Shown: positions 33,189 to 42,130 of the stretch, in pieces | Layout of the letters: each line of letters opens with the position of its first letter | How positions within the stretch are numbered: the first letter of the stretch is position 1 | Origin: Alcanivorax sp. | GTDB lineage: Bacteria; Pseudomonadota; Gammaproteobacteria; Pseudomonadales; Alcanivoracaceae | Reading direction: 5' to 3' | DNA length: 64,000 nt | NCBI RefSeq assembly: GCF_017794965.1 | Contig: NZ_CP051240.1 | Location: 3,720,001-3,784,000, forward strand | Program-made: the position numbers and the translations under genes | The notes under the pieces: model-generated | Databases searched by the model: none | Told to the model about the DNA's origin: nothing | The model's input: only the letters and a program-made list of their open reading frames with translations

Positions 33189-34088
33189 TTAGTGGTTTTT
33201 GTTATCCCGGGCGGCAAGGCGCTGGCGCAGGAAAGTTTCGAATGAGGTGAGGAACGGGAAGTCCTTGCGGACGGCGTCCACATCAAAACGCCAGCGCACG
33301 GTGTTGTTCCACACATACTGCCGGGCGGCTTCCGCGTTACTCAGGCGCAGGGCCCAGAGCGGAATGCGGAAGGGCAGCGGACGCTTGCCAGTCACCTTGC
33401 GGTAGATGTGTTTCATTTGTGCCACGGTCAGCACATCGCTGGCCAGGTCCGGGCGGGTGCCGATGAACTTGTCCGGGTTGGCAAAGATCTCGGCGCTGGC
33501 CCGGGCGATATCGTCCACGGTAACCATGTGGAAAGGGACGTCCTTGTCCAGACACCCGTCCAGCGTCGCCAGCACCAGGGCCGGATTGATGGCCTTCTTG
33601 CCTTTGTTGCCCATCACCGGTTCAAAGAAATTTTCCATGAAGAACACTTCGCGCAACATGGTGAAGGGCAGGCCAAGCTTTTCGATGTGTTGCTCGATCT
33701 GCCATTTGCTGGCGAAGTGCAACACATTGCCGGCTTCTTCGCAGCCGGCCACGGACGTCTGCAGGAAATGCTGCACGCCTGCGGCAGCGGCGGCATCCGC
33801 CAGGCGAATGCCCTGATCAATCTCGCGTTGGTAGCCGACGTCCTTTTCCCAGAAATTCTGCAGCGCAAAGACGCCGTAACACTCCTTGCAGGCCAGCTGC
33901 AGGGACACACTGTCATCCAGATCGCCGGCGACTACCTCCACCCCCTCACGGGCCAGCGCTTTGGCGGCAGGTTTGTCGGGATTACGGGTCAGGGCGCGCA
34001 CGCTAAAGCCCTTTTCAAGCAACAGGGGAATCAGGGCGCCGCCCTGGGCACCGGTGGCACCGGTAACAAGAATGCGTTGGTCAGTCAT
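33189..34088 (-). CDS. NmrA-like NAD(P)-binding protein
   Basis: A 299-residue atypical short-chain dehydrogenase: N-terminal nucleotide motif VTGATGAQGGALIPLLLEKG (7-26), then VEVVAGDLDDSVSL and a C-terminal region (FMENFFEPVMG, FHMVTVDDIARAS). Family members act as redox sensors or reductases; substrate unknown. First gene of a probable two-gene unit. Confidence 0.9.
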   Translation of the reverse strand: MTDQRILVTGATGAQGGALIPLLLEKGFSVRALTRNPDKPAAKALAREGVEVVAGDLDDSVSLQLACKECYGVFALQNFWEKDVGYQREIDQGIRLADAAAAAGVQHFLQTSVAGCEEAGNVLHFASKWQIEQHIEKLGLPFTMLREVFFMENFFEPVMGNKGKKAINPALVLATLDGCLDKDVPFHMVTVDDIARASAEIFANPDKFIGTRPDLASDVLTVAQMKHIYRKVTGKRPLPFRIPLWALRLSNAEAARQYVWNNTVRWRFDVDAVRKDFPFLTSFETFLRQRLAARDNKNH

Positions 34089-34426
34089 GGTTAATCCGCT
34101 CAGAACTGGCTGGTTCTGAACAGGATGCCTTCAGGAACGACAGCCAACAATGACGAAATCCGTCAGGGAAATGGTGGATGCGGTGGAGTGAGGATCGGCA
34201 TTCTGTCGCGAGTAACGAGAGACGAGTTTAGAAACTCAAAGTACCGGAACTCAGAAGTGTTGGCGTGAAGGGCTCTCCACGGGTGTCTCAGCCGCAGAGC
34301 CGCGAATAAGAGAGAGCATTGCGGGTTAAAAGGAAACAGAGGAAGGTCGGGATTGGGCGAGTGCGATATCCTGTCCTGGTGGGGAGATTCAGCTTGCTGA
34401 ACGAAGCTTCTGATAGCACGCCTTGG
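34089..34426. other. Gap with partial heptads and a REPIN, no gene
   Basis: Three heptads CGAGTAA, CGAGAGA, CGAGTTT lie at 34209-34229 with an inverted AAACTC remnant. REP sequences start at about 34378 (GGTGGGGAGATTCAGCTTGCTGA) and end at 34459 (TTGCAAGCAAGCTCCCACG). Confidence 0.55.
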
Positions 34427-34735
34427 TCAAAACCCTTTCGCTTGCAAGCAAGCTCCCACGGGGGGGGCCGCCAGCTGGATTTCTGCGTGTAGCTTGGTGC
34501 GTGAAGCGTGGAGCAGCCGCAGAGCGACCAAAAAAAAGGGGGCTTCTGCCCCCTCGTTGTCGCCCGTTACATTGTCGCCGGATGCTTCATCTTGCCAGTC
34601 TTCGAAATCATCCAGCGCGTCGCGCCAATCCAGTTTCGGGCGGGTCTGTTTTTTCGGTGCCTGATGGGCTCCACCCTTGCGCATCAACGGGTCGATGGCC
34701 GCCCAGTTACGCAGGGGTTTGGGGGCTGCAGCCAT
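34427..34735 (-). CDS. Small hypothetical protein with abnormal C-terminus
   Basis: A 102-residue frame. The first 55 residues (MAAAPKPLRNWAAIDPLMRKGG...LDWRDALDDFEDWQDE) look like a genuine short basic/acidic protein with normal codon use. After about residue 57 the frame reads through a Rho-independent terminator (34529-34553), a heptad array and a REP, giving a nonsense tail. A shift by one base near 34573 would yield a TAA just before the terminator, so the frame is probably shifted or the true end altered. Confidence 0.6.
   Translation of the reverse strand: MAAAPKPLRNWAAIDPLMRKGGAHQAPKKQTRPKLDWRDALDDFEDWQDEASGDNVTGDNEGAEAPFFLVALRLLHASRTKLHAEIQLAAPPVGACLQAKGF
34485..34512. repeat. Heptad array (unit GCGTGNA) next to a terminator
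   Basis: Units GCGTGTA, GCTTGGT, GCGTGAA, GCGTGGA, followed by GCAGCCGCAGAGCG. The same continuation follows the array at 51382-51409. Confidence 0.7.
34529..34553 (-). terminator. Rho-independent terminator inside the 34427-34735 frame
   Basis: On the minus strand a GGGGGC/GCCCCC stem with a 4-base loop runs into a tract of eight T's. Confidence 0.85.
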
Positions 34736-34828
34736 GGGGCTTGCTCCTGTACATGAAAGGTTACCCCCGCCAGCCAGTCTGGCGAGGGCGCGCGATCATA
34801 CGCCCGGGCAGGGTGCCTTGCTACAGTT

Positions 34829-35689
34829 TTAATGCGTCCAGGAAAGATAAAGATGGGCTCCGCTCAGCCGGTTGTCATAGCGGAACTTGTATTTGGAGGT
34901 GGTCTCGGTCACGTTCAGGTTGTTGGTGGCCAGCCCGGCCCCCACGCCCAGCCCTTTCCAGAGGCGGTACTCGGCCCCGACTTCCAGATCGGTGAACAGC
35001 CCTTTCCACTCGTCGAACTCAAGATAGAAGCCATCACCTCGCAGGAACCAGTGGAACCGGGGGGTGACCCGGTAATTGAGGCCGAAGCCCAGGGTGGGCA
35101 GTGGAAGGGTGGTGGCGGCGCTTTCTGCCTGTTGCGTGCTGCTTGCCCCGGGCGGCGTGCTGAGCACATCGATATCAATGGCAAAGCGGGACACGTGCAA
35201 GCCGCCGCCCACCATCAGTTCGACTTTTTCATTGTGATAGAAGGAGTAGAAGTAGCTGGCCTTGCTGATTTCGTAATCCATGCTGCTGTCTACCCGACTG
35301 CCGGCGGCCAGGGTGATGTCGTCTCCGTTTGGCGCAACCCATTCCACATCGGATTGAAGATCTCGCCGTGCGTCAGTGTCCACCTTGAACCAGGACACCG
35401 AGACCTGCGACCTGGGGGTGAAGCGATAGCGGCCGTTCACCTTGAGGACGGTGTTCTCCAGATCCAGCCCGAGCGTGTCGGCGGGACGGATTGCTGCCCC
35501 GGCCCCGGCATTCCGGCTGACCAGCGACAGCGTGGTGTCGGCCCTGAATACATGATAACTGCCAGCGGAAATGGAGAAGGTTTCATCCATTGCCAGGGAG
35601 TCTGCGTTAGCCACTGATTGCCAGGCCAGAGCTGACAGGGTGCCAACAAGAATGAGTGGTGAGCGGTGAAACGTCCGTGTATTCGGCAT
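34829..35689 (-). CDS. Outer-membrane beta-barrel protein, unknown function
   Basis: A 286-residue protein with a signal peptide (cleavage near SVANA, about residue 28). The mature sequence alternates polar and hydrophobic residues in strands (GRYRFTPRSQVSVSWFKVD, SKASYFYSFYHNEKVELMVGGGLHVSRF, LFTDLEVGAEYRLWKGLGVGAGLATNNLNV) and ends in LYLSWTH, typical of porin-like barrels. ATG 35689 used; a TTG two codons upstream is possible. Confidence 0.8.
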   Translation of the reverse strand: MPNTRTFHRSPLILVGTLSALAWQSVANADSLAMDETFSISAGSYHVFRADTTLSLVSRNAGAGAAIRPADTLGLDLENTVLKVNGRYRFTPRSQVSVSWFKVDTDARRDLQSDVEWVAPNGDDITLAAGSRVDSSMDYEISKASYFYSFYHNEKVELMVGGGLHVSRFAIDIDVLSTPPGASSTQQAESAATTLPLPTLGFGLNYRVTPRFHWFLRGDGFYLEFDEWKGLFTDLEVGAEYRLWKGLGVGAGLATNNLNVTETTSKYKFRYDNRLSGAHLYLSWTH

Positions 35690-35942
35690 GATCAATCCCT
35701 TCCAGCTGAGTCGTGGTCACCAAGATAAGGGAAAGGAGGTGTGCTTTCCATGCGCGGCTGATGCGTTGATAAAAGTTTGCGCTTGAGCCAGTGGCAGTGG
35801 AGGCTCAGACTTTGTTTCGGCTTTTGCTGCGCTGCGGTTAACAGGGCCGCGTCTTGAAGGCGGGATTGTGGCAGGATGGCTGTGCCTTTCAGGCTCGGCG
35901 CTTGTGTCGGGCGGTTTACGATTCATGGACAAGGAAGCATCA

Positions 35943-36713
35943 ATGCGGTTTTTATCGGTTATGGTTCTGTTGCTGGTGTCACTGCTGGCCGGTTGTGCCA
36001 GCCAGGGTGGCAGCAGCGGGGACACGCTGCGCGTGGGCGTGATGGCAGATTATCCGCCGATCGTTTTCGAGGATGAGAACGGTGAGCTGGCTGGTCTGGA
36101 AGTGGACTTTGCCCATGGGTTGGGCGAGGCTCTGGATCGCCCGGTGCAGTTTCAGCGCTACTCACTGCCGGCATTGTTTGCGGCACTGCAGGCAGGGGAT
36201 ATCGACATCATCATGTCCGGTATTTCAATCACGCCTGAGCGCCAGCAACATTTCCTGTTCAGCCTCCCCTATACCACCATCGGGCAGATGGCAGTGATTC
36301 GCCTGGAAGATGCGGGCCTGCTGGCGGCGCCGGGGGTGTTGCTACGCAGCGACTTCCGTATTGGTTACAAGAACGGCACCACCGGTGAAGCTCTGGTGAT
36401 GAAGCGAATCAGCAATGGTGTGGGCTTTGACAGTAATGCCTCCGCCATGGAGGCGTTGATCGCCGGCCAAGTGGACGCCTACGTCCATGATGCGCCCACG
36501 GTCTGGAATCTGGCCAACAATCCCAAATACCAGTCCGGACTGCTCGGTCTCTACAAGCCACTGACCAGCGAGCAGCTGGCCTGGGTCATGGCTCCGGAAA
36601 ACCGCTTGTTGAAAGAGCAGGTGGATGCGGTGCTGAAGGACTGGATGAACAGTGGCGAGCTCATGCGTCTGAAGCACAAGTGGATCCCGGTGAAGATTCT
36701 GGCTGGGGAGTGA
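35943..36713 (+). CDS. Solute-binding protein family 3 lipoprotein
   Basis: A 256-residue periplasmic binding protein with a lipobox SLLAGC (Cys about residue 17). Typical family-3 features: LRVGVMADYPPIVFEDENGELAGLEVDFAHGLGEAL, DIIMSGISITPERQQHFLFSLPYT and the hinge segment after 120 (RIGYKNGTTGEAL). Family members bind amino acids or act as lytic-transglycosylase-linked sensors. No permease or ATPase is adjacent, so its partner is unknown. AAGGAAG ribosome site. Confidence 0.9.
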   Translation: MRFLSVMVLLLVSLLAGCASQGGSSGDTLRVGVMADYPPIVFEDENGELAGLEVDFAHGLGEALDRPVQFQRYSLPALFAALQAGDIDIIMSGISITPERQQHFLFSLPYTTIGQMAVIRLEDAGLLAAPGVLLRSDFRIGYKNGTTGEALVMKRISNGVGFDSNASAMEALIAGQVDAYVHDAPTVWNLANNPKYQSGLLGLYKPLTSEQLAWVMAPENRLLKEQVDAVLKDWMNSGELMRLKHKWIPVKILAGE

Positions 36714-36723
36714 ATGCAGGCAG

Positions 36724-36907
36724 GATGCTGGACGCCAGAGGCCAGACGCCAGACGCTAACCTCGGCGCTCTTCATGCCGTAGGAGCCTGCCTGCAGGCGA
36801 TAGAGCGTCGATCAAGGCCGAATCGCCAGCAGGCTGGCTCCTACGGTGATAGATAGCCATGGCCTGGTTTTACCGTCAGGCCTCAGGCGTCCAGCATCCG
36901 GCGTCCC
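36724..36907. repeat. Heptad-armed element with a REPIN in its core (unit GACGCCA)
   Basis: The left arm has five units (36724-36758, GATGCTG to GACGCTA); the right arm four (36875-36902, GTCAGGC to ATCCGGC), inverted. A REPIN (36777-36846, CCTGCCTGCAGGCGA ... TCGCCAGCAGGCTGG) is placed between them. The right arm ends one base before the recG stop. Confidence 0.8.
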
Positions 36908-39004
36908 CTAAATATCCGCATAATCCTGGCCGCCTTTAAGCCAGCGGCGTAACAACGGGTCCACCAGCGTCGGGCACTCGTCCAGCAGCCGGTCGGCCAC
37001 CTCTCGGGCCGGTTCCATCAGGGCTTCATCCCTTACCAGATCAGCAATCCGGAAGGCCAGGTCGCCGGTCTGCCGGGTGCCCAGCCATTCACCGGGGCCG
37101 CGCAGTTTCAGGTCTTCCTCGGCAATCACAAAGCCGTCGGTGGTTTCACGCATCACCGCGAGCCGCTTCTTGCCGGTGTGAGACAGTGGGCTCTTGTAAA
37201 GCAGCAGGCAGTAACTCTGTTCACCACCCCGACCCACCCGGCCGCGCAGCTGATGCAGCTGGGCCAGGCCCAGCCGTTCGGCATTTTCCATCACCATCAG
37301 GGTAGCGTTGGGCACATCCACCCCCACCTCGATCACGGTGGTGGCGATCAACAGTTGTGCCTCGCCGCTGGCAAAGCGTGCCATGCGCTCAGCCTTTTCC
37401 TTTGCCTTCATGCGCCCGTGCACCAGTTCCACGGTGAGGTCCGGCAGGGCCGCCTGCAGTTCTTCAAAGGTGGCTTCCGCCGCCTGGGCCTGCAGTTCCT
37501 CGGATTCTTCAATCAGGGTACAGACCCAGTAGGCCTGGGTGCCCGCGCGGCAGGCATCGTTGATGCGCTCGATCACCTGGGGGCGACGCCCCTCGGGCAG
37601 TACCAGGGTGTCGATGGGTTTACGCCCCGGTGGCATTTCGTCGATCACCGAGGTGTCCAGATCGCCGTACACGCTCATGGCCAGAGTGCGGGGTATGGGC
37701 GTGGCGGTGAGTACCAGTTGATGGGGCACCTGCACACCATGGCGGGTCTCGAAGCGGCCCTTTTCGCGCAGGGCCAGGCGTTGCTGCACCCCGAAGCGAT
37801 GCTGTTCGTCAATGATGGTCAGGCCCAGGCGATGGAACTGCACCGCCTCCTGGAACAGGGCGTGTGTACCCACCACAATCTGTGCCGAGCCATCGGCCAG
37901 AGCGGCGTTGGTTTCTCGCCGGGCCTTCATTCCCAGGCTGCCGGCCAGCCACGCCACCTCGATGCCCAGTGGCGCGAGCCAGTGACGGAAGTTGTCGCGA
38001 TGCTGTTCGGCTAGCAGTTCCGTGGGCGCCATCAGTGCCACCTGGTAGCCCGCTTCAATGGCGGCCAGGGCGGCGGCGGCGGCCACCAGGGTCTTGCCCG
38101 AGCCCACATCCCCCTGCACCAGCCGCAACATGGGGTGCGGCTGGCGCATATCGGTCATCAGTTCACCGATCACTCGTTGCTGGGCGCCGGTGAGGGCAAA
38201 CGGCAGGCTCTCCTGCAGTCGATCGAACAGGGTGGTGCCGGCCAGGCTCGGGGCATGGAAGGCTTTTTGCCCGGCACGCTTCTGCAACATGCCCAGCTGG
38301 TGCGCCACCATCTCTTCCATCACCAGTCGTTTCACTGCCGGGTGCTTGCCGTCCAGCAACAGGTTCACCGGATCATCCGGGCGTGGGTTATGCAGCTTGT
38401 GTAGTGCTTCGGTGAGGCTGGGTAGCCCGCTCTGATCGAGCAGGGCGTGGGGGATCAGTTCCTCGGGAGGATGCGCCTGCAGGTAATCCAGTGCCTGGGT
38501 GGTGAGCTTGCGCAGGGTTTTCTGGTGGACGCCATCGGTGGTGGGATACACCGGGGTGAGGGCTTTTTCCAGTGGCGGCAGCGGCTGGTTGCCGTGGGCG
38601 ATCTGGTATTCCGGGTGATAGAACTCCAGCCCGGCCGCACCGGGGCGGGGCTCGCCGTACACCCGGATCGGACGTCCCCGCTCCAGGTTGTTTTTCTGGG
38701 CTGCAGTGAAATGAAAAAAACGCAGCGCCACCATGCCGGTGCCATCAGCTACCTTGCAGAGCAGGGCCCGGCGGCGCCCGAAGACCACATCCGCGGCCAT
38801 GACCTCCCCTTCGATTACCACCCCGGTTTCCGGGCGCAGGCTGCCGATGGGGGTGATACGGGTGCGGTCTTCGTAACGAAAGGGCAGGTGGAACAGCAGG
38901 TCTTCCAGATTATGCAGACCCAGCTTGGTCAGTTTCTCGGCCGCAGCCGGTCCCACGCCCTTGAGGCGGTGAAGCGGGAGACTGGAGAGGGAATCACTGG
39001 CCAT
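36908..39004 (-). CDS. recG: ATP-dependent DNA helicase RecG
   Basis: A 698-residue branch-migration helicase that remodels stalled forks and Holliday junctions. An N-terminal wedge/OB domain (about 60-180) precedes helicase motifs GDVGSGKTLVA (Walker A), DEQHRFG (motif II), LTATPIPRTLA and the C-terminal QLRGRVGRGGEQSYC. ATG 39002-39004 (MASDSLSSLPLHRLKGVGP) chosen over the upstream Met. It follows oxyR in the same direction, as in Pseudomonas. Confidence 0.97.
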   Translation of the reverse strand: MASDSLSSLPLHRLKGVGPAAAEKLTKLGLHNLEDLLFHLPFRYEDRTRITPIGSLRPETGVVIEGEVMAADVVFGRRRALLCKVADGTGMVALRFFHFTAAQKNNLERGRPIRVYGEPRPGAAGLEFYHPEYQIAHGNQPLPPLEKALTPVYPTTDGVHQKTLRKLTTQALDYLQAHPPEELIPHALLDQSGLPSLTEALHKLHNPRPDDPVNLLLDGKHPAVKRLVMEEMVAHQLGMLQKRAGQKAFHAPSLAGTTLFDRLQESLPFALTGAQQRVIGELMTDMRQPHPMLRLVQGDVGSGKTLVAAAAALAAIEAGYQVALMAPTELLAEQHRDNFRHWLAPLGIEVAWLAGSLGMKARRETNAALADGSAQIVVGTHALFQEAVQFHRLGLTIIDEQHRFGVQQRLALREKGRFETRHGVQVPHQLVLTATPIPRTLAMSVYGDLDTSVIDEMPPGRKPIDTLVLPEGRRPQVIERINDACRAGTQAYWVCTLIEESEELQAQAAEATFEELQAALPDLTVELVHGRMKAKEKAERMARFASGEAQLLIATTVIEVGVDVPNATLMVMENAERLGLAQLHQLRGRVGRGGEQSYCLLLYKSPLSHTGKKRLAVMRETTDGFVIAEEDLKLRGPGEWLGTRQTGDLAFRIADLVRDEALMEPAREVADRLLDECPTLVDPLLRRWLKGGQDYADI

Positions 39005-39063
39005 CAACCCCTTCCTGTGGGCGCTAGGCATGCATGGCGATTGTGGGCAGGCGGTACGAAGAT

Positions 39064-39219
39064 GCAAGTTTCAAGTTTCAAGTTGCAAGGCGCGACAGGG
39101 GCTGGATATACCTGTCCGGGTTTGTTGCCCGCGAAGCAACCCGGGTGCTGGCGCGAAAGAGCAGACTCGAATCCCGCTGTGGCCTGATCCGCGTTGCGAC
39201 GTGCAACGTGAAACTTGCT
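39064..39219. repeat. Heptad-armed element between oxyR and recG (unit TCAAGTT)
   Basis: The left arm (39064-39084) is followed by GCAAGGCGCGA; the right arm (39196-39219, preceded by CCGCG) is a more diverged inverted copy (GCGACGT, GCAACGT, GAAACTT). The core holds a strong hairpin (CCCGGGTTGC region). Confidence 0.8.
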
Positions 39220-39230
39220 TCTGCCCATCG

Positions 39231-40133
39231 TTAACCCGACAACCCTTCCTTGGGCACTGCCTGGCGCAGTACCTCGATGGCCTTGGGTCGCGGGAAGCTG
39301 TCTCGCCACACCAGCGCAATGGTCCGCGAGGGCACCGGTTCTTCAAACGGTCTAACAGTGAAGGTGTCCTTGTCGTAGCCATGCTGGTAGAGCGCAGAGT
39401 TGGGCAGCACGGTGACACCCAGCCCACCGGCCACCATGTGGCGCAGGGTTTCCAGGGAGCCGCCTTCGATCTGCACCAGGTTTTTCTGGGTCTGCGAATC
39501 GATGGCCGGACACAGCTCCAGGACCTGATCACGGAAACAGTGGCCTTCGCCCAGCAGCAACAGGGTTTCGTTGAGCAGTTGTTCCGGCGCGATCTTTTCC
39601 TGATCGGACCAGTCGTGATCCTTGGGTAGCAGCACCGAAAACGATTCCTCATACATGCGTGCCCGCACCAGGCCGCCACCGGAAAACGGTAGCGCTACGA
39701 TGATGGCATCCAACTCGCCGTGTTCCAGTTTGCGGCGCAGCACATGGGTGTAGTTTTCTTCAATGAACAGGGGCATGTCCGGTGCGGCCTTGCGCACCTG
39801 CGGCACCATGGTAGGGAACAGATACGGTGCCACGGTAAAGATGGCGCCCACCCGTAGCGGCGAGCCCAGCTGGTCACGCTGGCTCATGGCCATCTGTGAC
39901 AACAGGTCGGCCTGTTCCAGCACCCGTTGCGCCTGGGCCACAATCGGTTCAGCCTGAGGCGTGACGACCACCTCCCGTGGGCGACGCTCGAACAGGGGCA
40001 TGCCCAGCTGCTCCTCAAGCTTCTTGATGGCCGCACTGAGGGTGGGCTGGCTCACATTGCAGGCCTGGGCGGCATGGCCAAAATGGCGCTCACGGGCCAG
40101 GGCGACTAGATAGCGTAGTTCTGTTAGTGTCAT
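39231..40133 (-). CDS. oxyR: Hydrogen-peroxide-responsive regulator OxyR
   Basis: A 300-residue LysR-type protein. N-terminal winged helix (MTLTELRYLVALARERHFGHAAQACNVSQPTLSAAIKKLEEQLG). The redox cysteines are C199 and C208 in GEGHCFRDQVLELC, the same numbers as in E. coli OxyR, so peroxide sensing by disulfide formation is expected. Neighbouring recG gives the oxyR-recG order known in pseudomonads. Confidence 0.97.
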   Translation of the reverse strand: MTLTELRYLVALARERHFGHAAQACNVSQPTLSAAIKKLEEQLGMPLFERRPREVVVTPQAEPIVAQAQRVLEQADLLSQMAMSQRDQLGSPLRVGAIFTVAPYLFPTMVPQVRKAAPDMPLFIEENYTHVLRRKLEHGELDAIIVALPFSGGGLVRARMYEESFSVLLPKDHDWSDQEKIAPEQLLNETLLLLGEGHCFRDQVLELCPAIDSQTQKNLVQIEGGSLETLRHMVAGGLGVTVLPNSALYQHGYDKDTFTVRPFEEPVPSRTIALVWRDSFPRPKAIEVLRQAVPKEGLSG

Positions 40134-40202
40134 GGTGTCGATACGTTAAACCGATGGTCTCTGCATTGTGCACCTGTGTAGGGGGCGATGCCAGAGGGGC
40201 TA

Positions 40203-40338
40203 TTAATTAATAATGAATAATTAATAGTTAATAACTCGCGGCTGAGGTGGGTAGTATTTTCACCGTTCGGGGTCGCGCTTTCGCGTGGGTAGTGCCGGCG
40301 GGTTTTCGTTATTCATTATTCATTATTCACTATTAATT
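40203..40338. repeat. Heptad-armed element upstream of the epimerase gene (unit CATTATT)
   Basis: The left arm has five units (40203-40237, TTAATTA to ATAACTC); the right arm four (40307-40334, CGTTATT, CATTATT twice, CACTATT), inverted. The core begins with CGCGG and contains GGTCGCGCTTTCGCG. It lies 10 bp before the next start codon and may affect its expression. Confidence 0.85.
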
Positions 40339-40347
40339 GGTTTTCAA

Positions 40348-41193
40348 ATGTCTCACATCTTGATTGCTGGTCTGGGGGATCTGGGTTCCGGGCTGGCGGA
40401 AACATTGCTGGCGGAGGGGCACCGCGTCAGTGCGATTCGTCGCGGTGACAGCTGTCCGGCTGGCGTGGAGTTGTACAGCCAGGATCTTACCGAGGGCGCG
40501 GCCATGTTGCCGCCGGATCAGGTGGATCTGCTGGTGATCATCATGACGCCCTCTGAATACAATGAAGAGGGCTACCTGAAAGCCTACGTGCGCGCGCCCC
40601 TGACCCTGCTGGATGCGCTGGCGCAGCAGCAGCCCCTGCCGCCGGTGGTGTTTGTTTCCAGCAGCGCCGTGTTCGGTGAACTCAGCGGCGAAGTGGACGA
40701 AGCCACGCCGCCGAAGCCGGAGCGTTATAACGGCAAGGTGGTGTTGGCCGCGGAAGAGGAAATCAGCATCCGCGCCATGGGCACGGCGGTGCGGTTTACC
40801 GGCATCTATGGTCCAGGGCGTTACCGGATGATCGACAAGGCCGCCCGTCTCGCCCGCGGAGAGGAAGCCCTGCCGGACGCCAGGTGGACCAACCGCATTC
40901 ATCGTGACGACTGTGTAGGCTTGCTGCACAGCGTGGTGGACGGCTGGCTGGCAGGTCGTGACATGCCACCGCTGGTGGTGGGCACCGACAACGTGGGCGG
41001 CCGCAATCTGGATGTACTGCAGTGGTTGGCCGAACAGCAGGGCCTCACTCTCGAAGTGCCCGATGACACACTCAACAACACGCCCGCCGGCAAGCAGGTG
41101 AAAAGCCTGTATATCTCCCAGGGGCACTACACCCTCAAATATCCTGGTTATCATGAAGGGTATACCCAGGTGCTGGCGGAGAGGAGCAGTTGA
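40348..41193 (+). CDS. NAD(P)-dependent epimerase/dehydratase-like protein
   Basis: A 281-residue short-chain-dehydrogenase-like protein (extended SDR). Nucleotide loop AGLGDLGSGLAETLLAEGH (7-25), VVFVSSSAVFGE and FTGIYGPGRYR. The usual YxxxK is seen as ERYNGKVV. Similar to YeeZ-type proteins; substrate unknown. The TGA stop is part of the first heptad of the following array. Confidence 0.88.
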   Translation: MSHILIAGLGDLGSGLAETLLAEGHRVSAIRRGDSCPAGVELYSQDLTEGAAMLPPDQVDLLVIIMTPSEYNEEGYLKAYVRAPLTLLDALAQQQPLPPVVFVSSSAVFGELSGEVDEATPPKPERYNGKVVLAAEEEISIRAMGTAVRFTGIYGPGRYRMIDKAARLARGEEALPDARWTNRIHRDDCVGLLHSVVDGWLAGRDMPPLVVGTDNVGGRNLDVLQWLAEQQGLTLEVPDDTLNNTPAGKQVKSLYISQGHYTLKYPGYHEGYTQVLAERSS

Positions 41194-41389
41194 AAGTTTA
41201 AAGTTGAAAAGTTCAAACGCGGGCCCGGCCTGCTGGTATCAGGCCCGCCTTCGCCGCGTCCAAGGCCTGATTGCCCATCCTGTGGGAGCTTGCCTGCAAG
41301 CGATTCAGGCCTGGAAAAGCTCACAATCGCCAGCAGGCTGGCTCCCACAGGTGGAACATAACCACCCGCGCCTTTTGAACTTTGAACTG
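41188..41389. repeat. Heptad-armed element with nested REPIN (unit AGTTGAA)
   Basis: The left arm (41188-41208 plus AAGTTCAAACGCGGG) and right arm (41371-41389, preceded by CCCGCGCC) are inverted. A REPIN occupies 41280-41351. The first unit supplies the TGA stop of the upstream gene. The remaining gap to purE holds no further gene. Confidence 0.8.
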
Positions 41390-41592
41390 GCCTTCCGAGC
41401 GCATTTCCGGCGTTTTCACGCTAAAATCCCCCTCCTGTCGGAGAATGCCCCGGGAATTGGTGATTTTTTCGCCGATAGACTTGCCTCCGGCGCAGGCATT
41501 AGTAAAGTGTGCGCCTCAATTTCGTGTCTGTGGCGGTGCCGGTATGCCGATGCGCCGCAAATGCCCGTGGTGGGCGCAATGGAGTGAAGTGA

Positions 41593-42084
41593 ATGAGCAC
41601 ACCGGTTGCCGTGGTAATGGGGTCCCAGTCCGATTGGGAAACCATGAAAGAAGCCTGTGACGCCCTGACCCAGTTTGGTGTTGGCTGGAAAGCGGAAGTG
41701 GTCTCTGCCCACCGCACCCCCCAGCGCATGTACGACTTCGCCAAAACCGCCCACGACAACGGCTACAAGGTGATCATCGCCGGGGCCGGCGGCGCCGCCC
41801 ACTTGCCCGGCATGATTGCTTCGCTGACCCCGCTGCCGGTACTCGGCGTGCCGGTGAAAAGCCGCACCCTGTCCGGCTGGGACAGCCTGCTGTCCATCGT
41901 GCAAATGCCCAAGGGCGTGGCGGTGGGCACCCTGGCTATCGGTACCGCCGGTGCCTGGAATGCGGGGCTGCTGGCCTCCCAGATGCTGGCCACGGAAAAC
42001 CCGGCGCTGCTCAAGAAGATCGCCGACTGGAAAGCCTCCCGCGCTGACGAGGTGCTGGCCAACGCGGAGCTGGGTCAGGGGTAA
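41593..42084 (+). CDS. purE: N5-carboxyaminoimidazole ribonucleotide mutase
   Basis: A 163-residue class I PurE, converting N5-CAIR to CAIR in purine synthesis. VAVVMGSQSDWETMKEA at the N-terminus, SAHRTPQRMYDFA and GAGGAAHLPGMIAS are diagnostic. Followed after 46 bp by purK, its pathway partner. Confidence 0.98.
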   Translation: MSTPVAVVMGSQSDWETMKEACDALTQFGVGWKAEVVSAHRTPQRMYDFAKTAHDNGYKVIIAGAGGAAHLPGMIASLTPLPVLGVPVKSRTLSGWDSLLSIVQMPKGVAVGTLAIGTAGAWNAGLLASQMLATENPALLKKIADWKASRADEVLANAELGQG

Positions 42085-42130
42085 TCCCCGACACGGCACC
42101 TGCCCCCTGATTTGCTCTAACGGACCTGCT

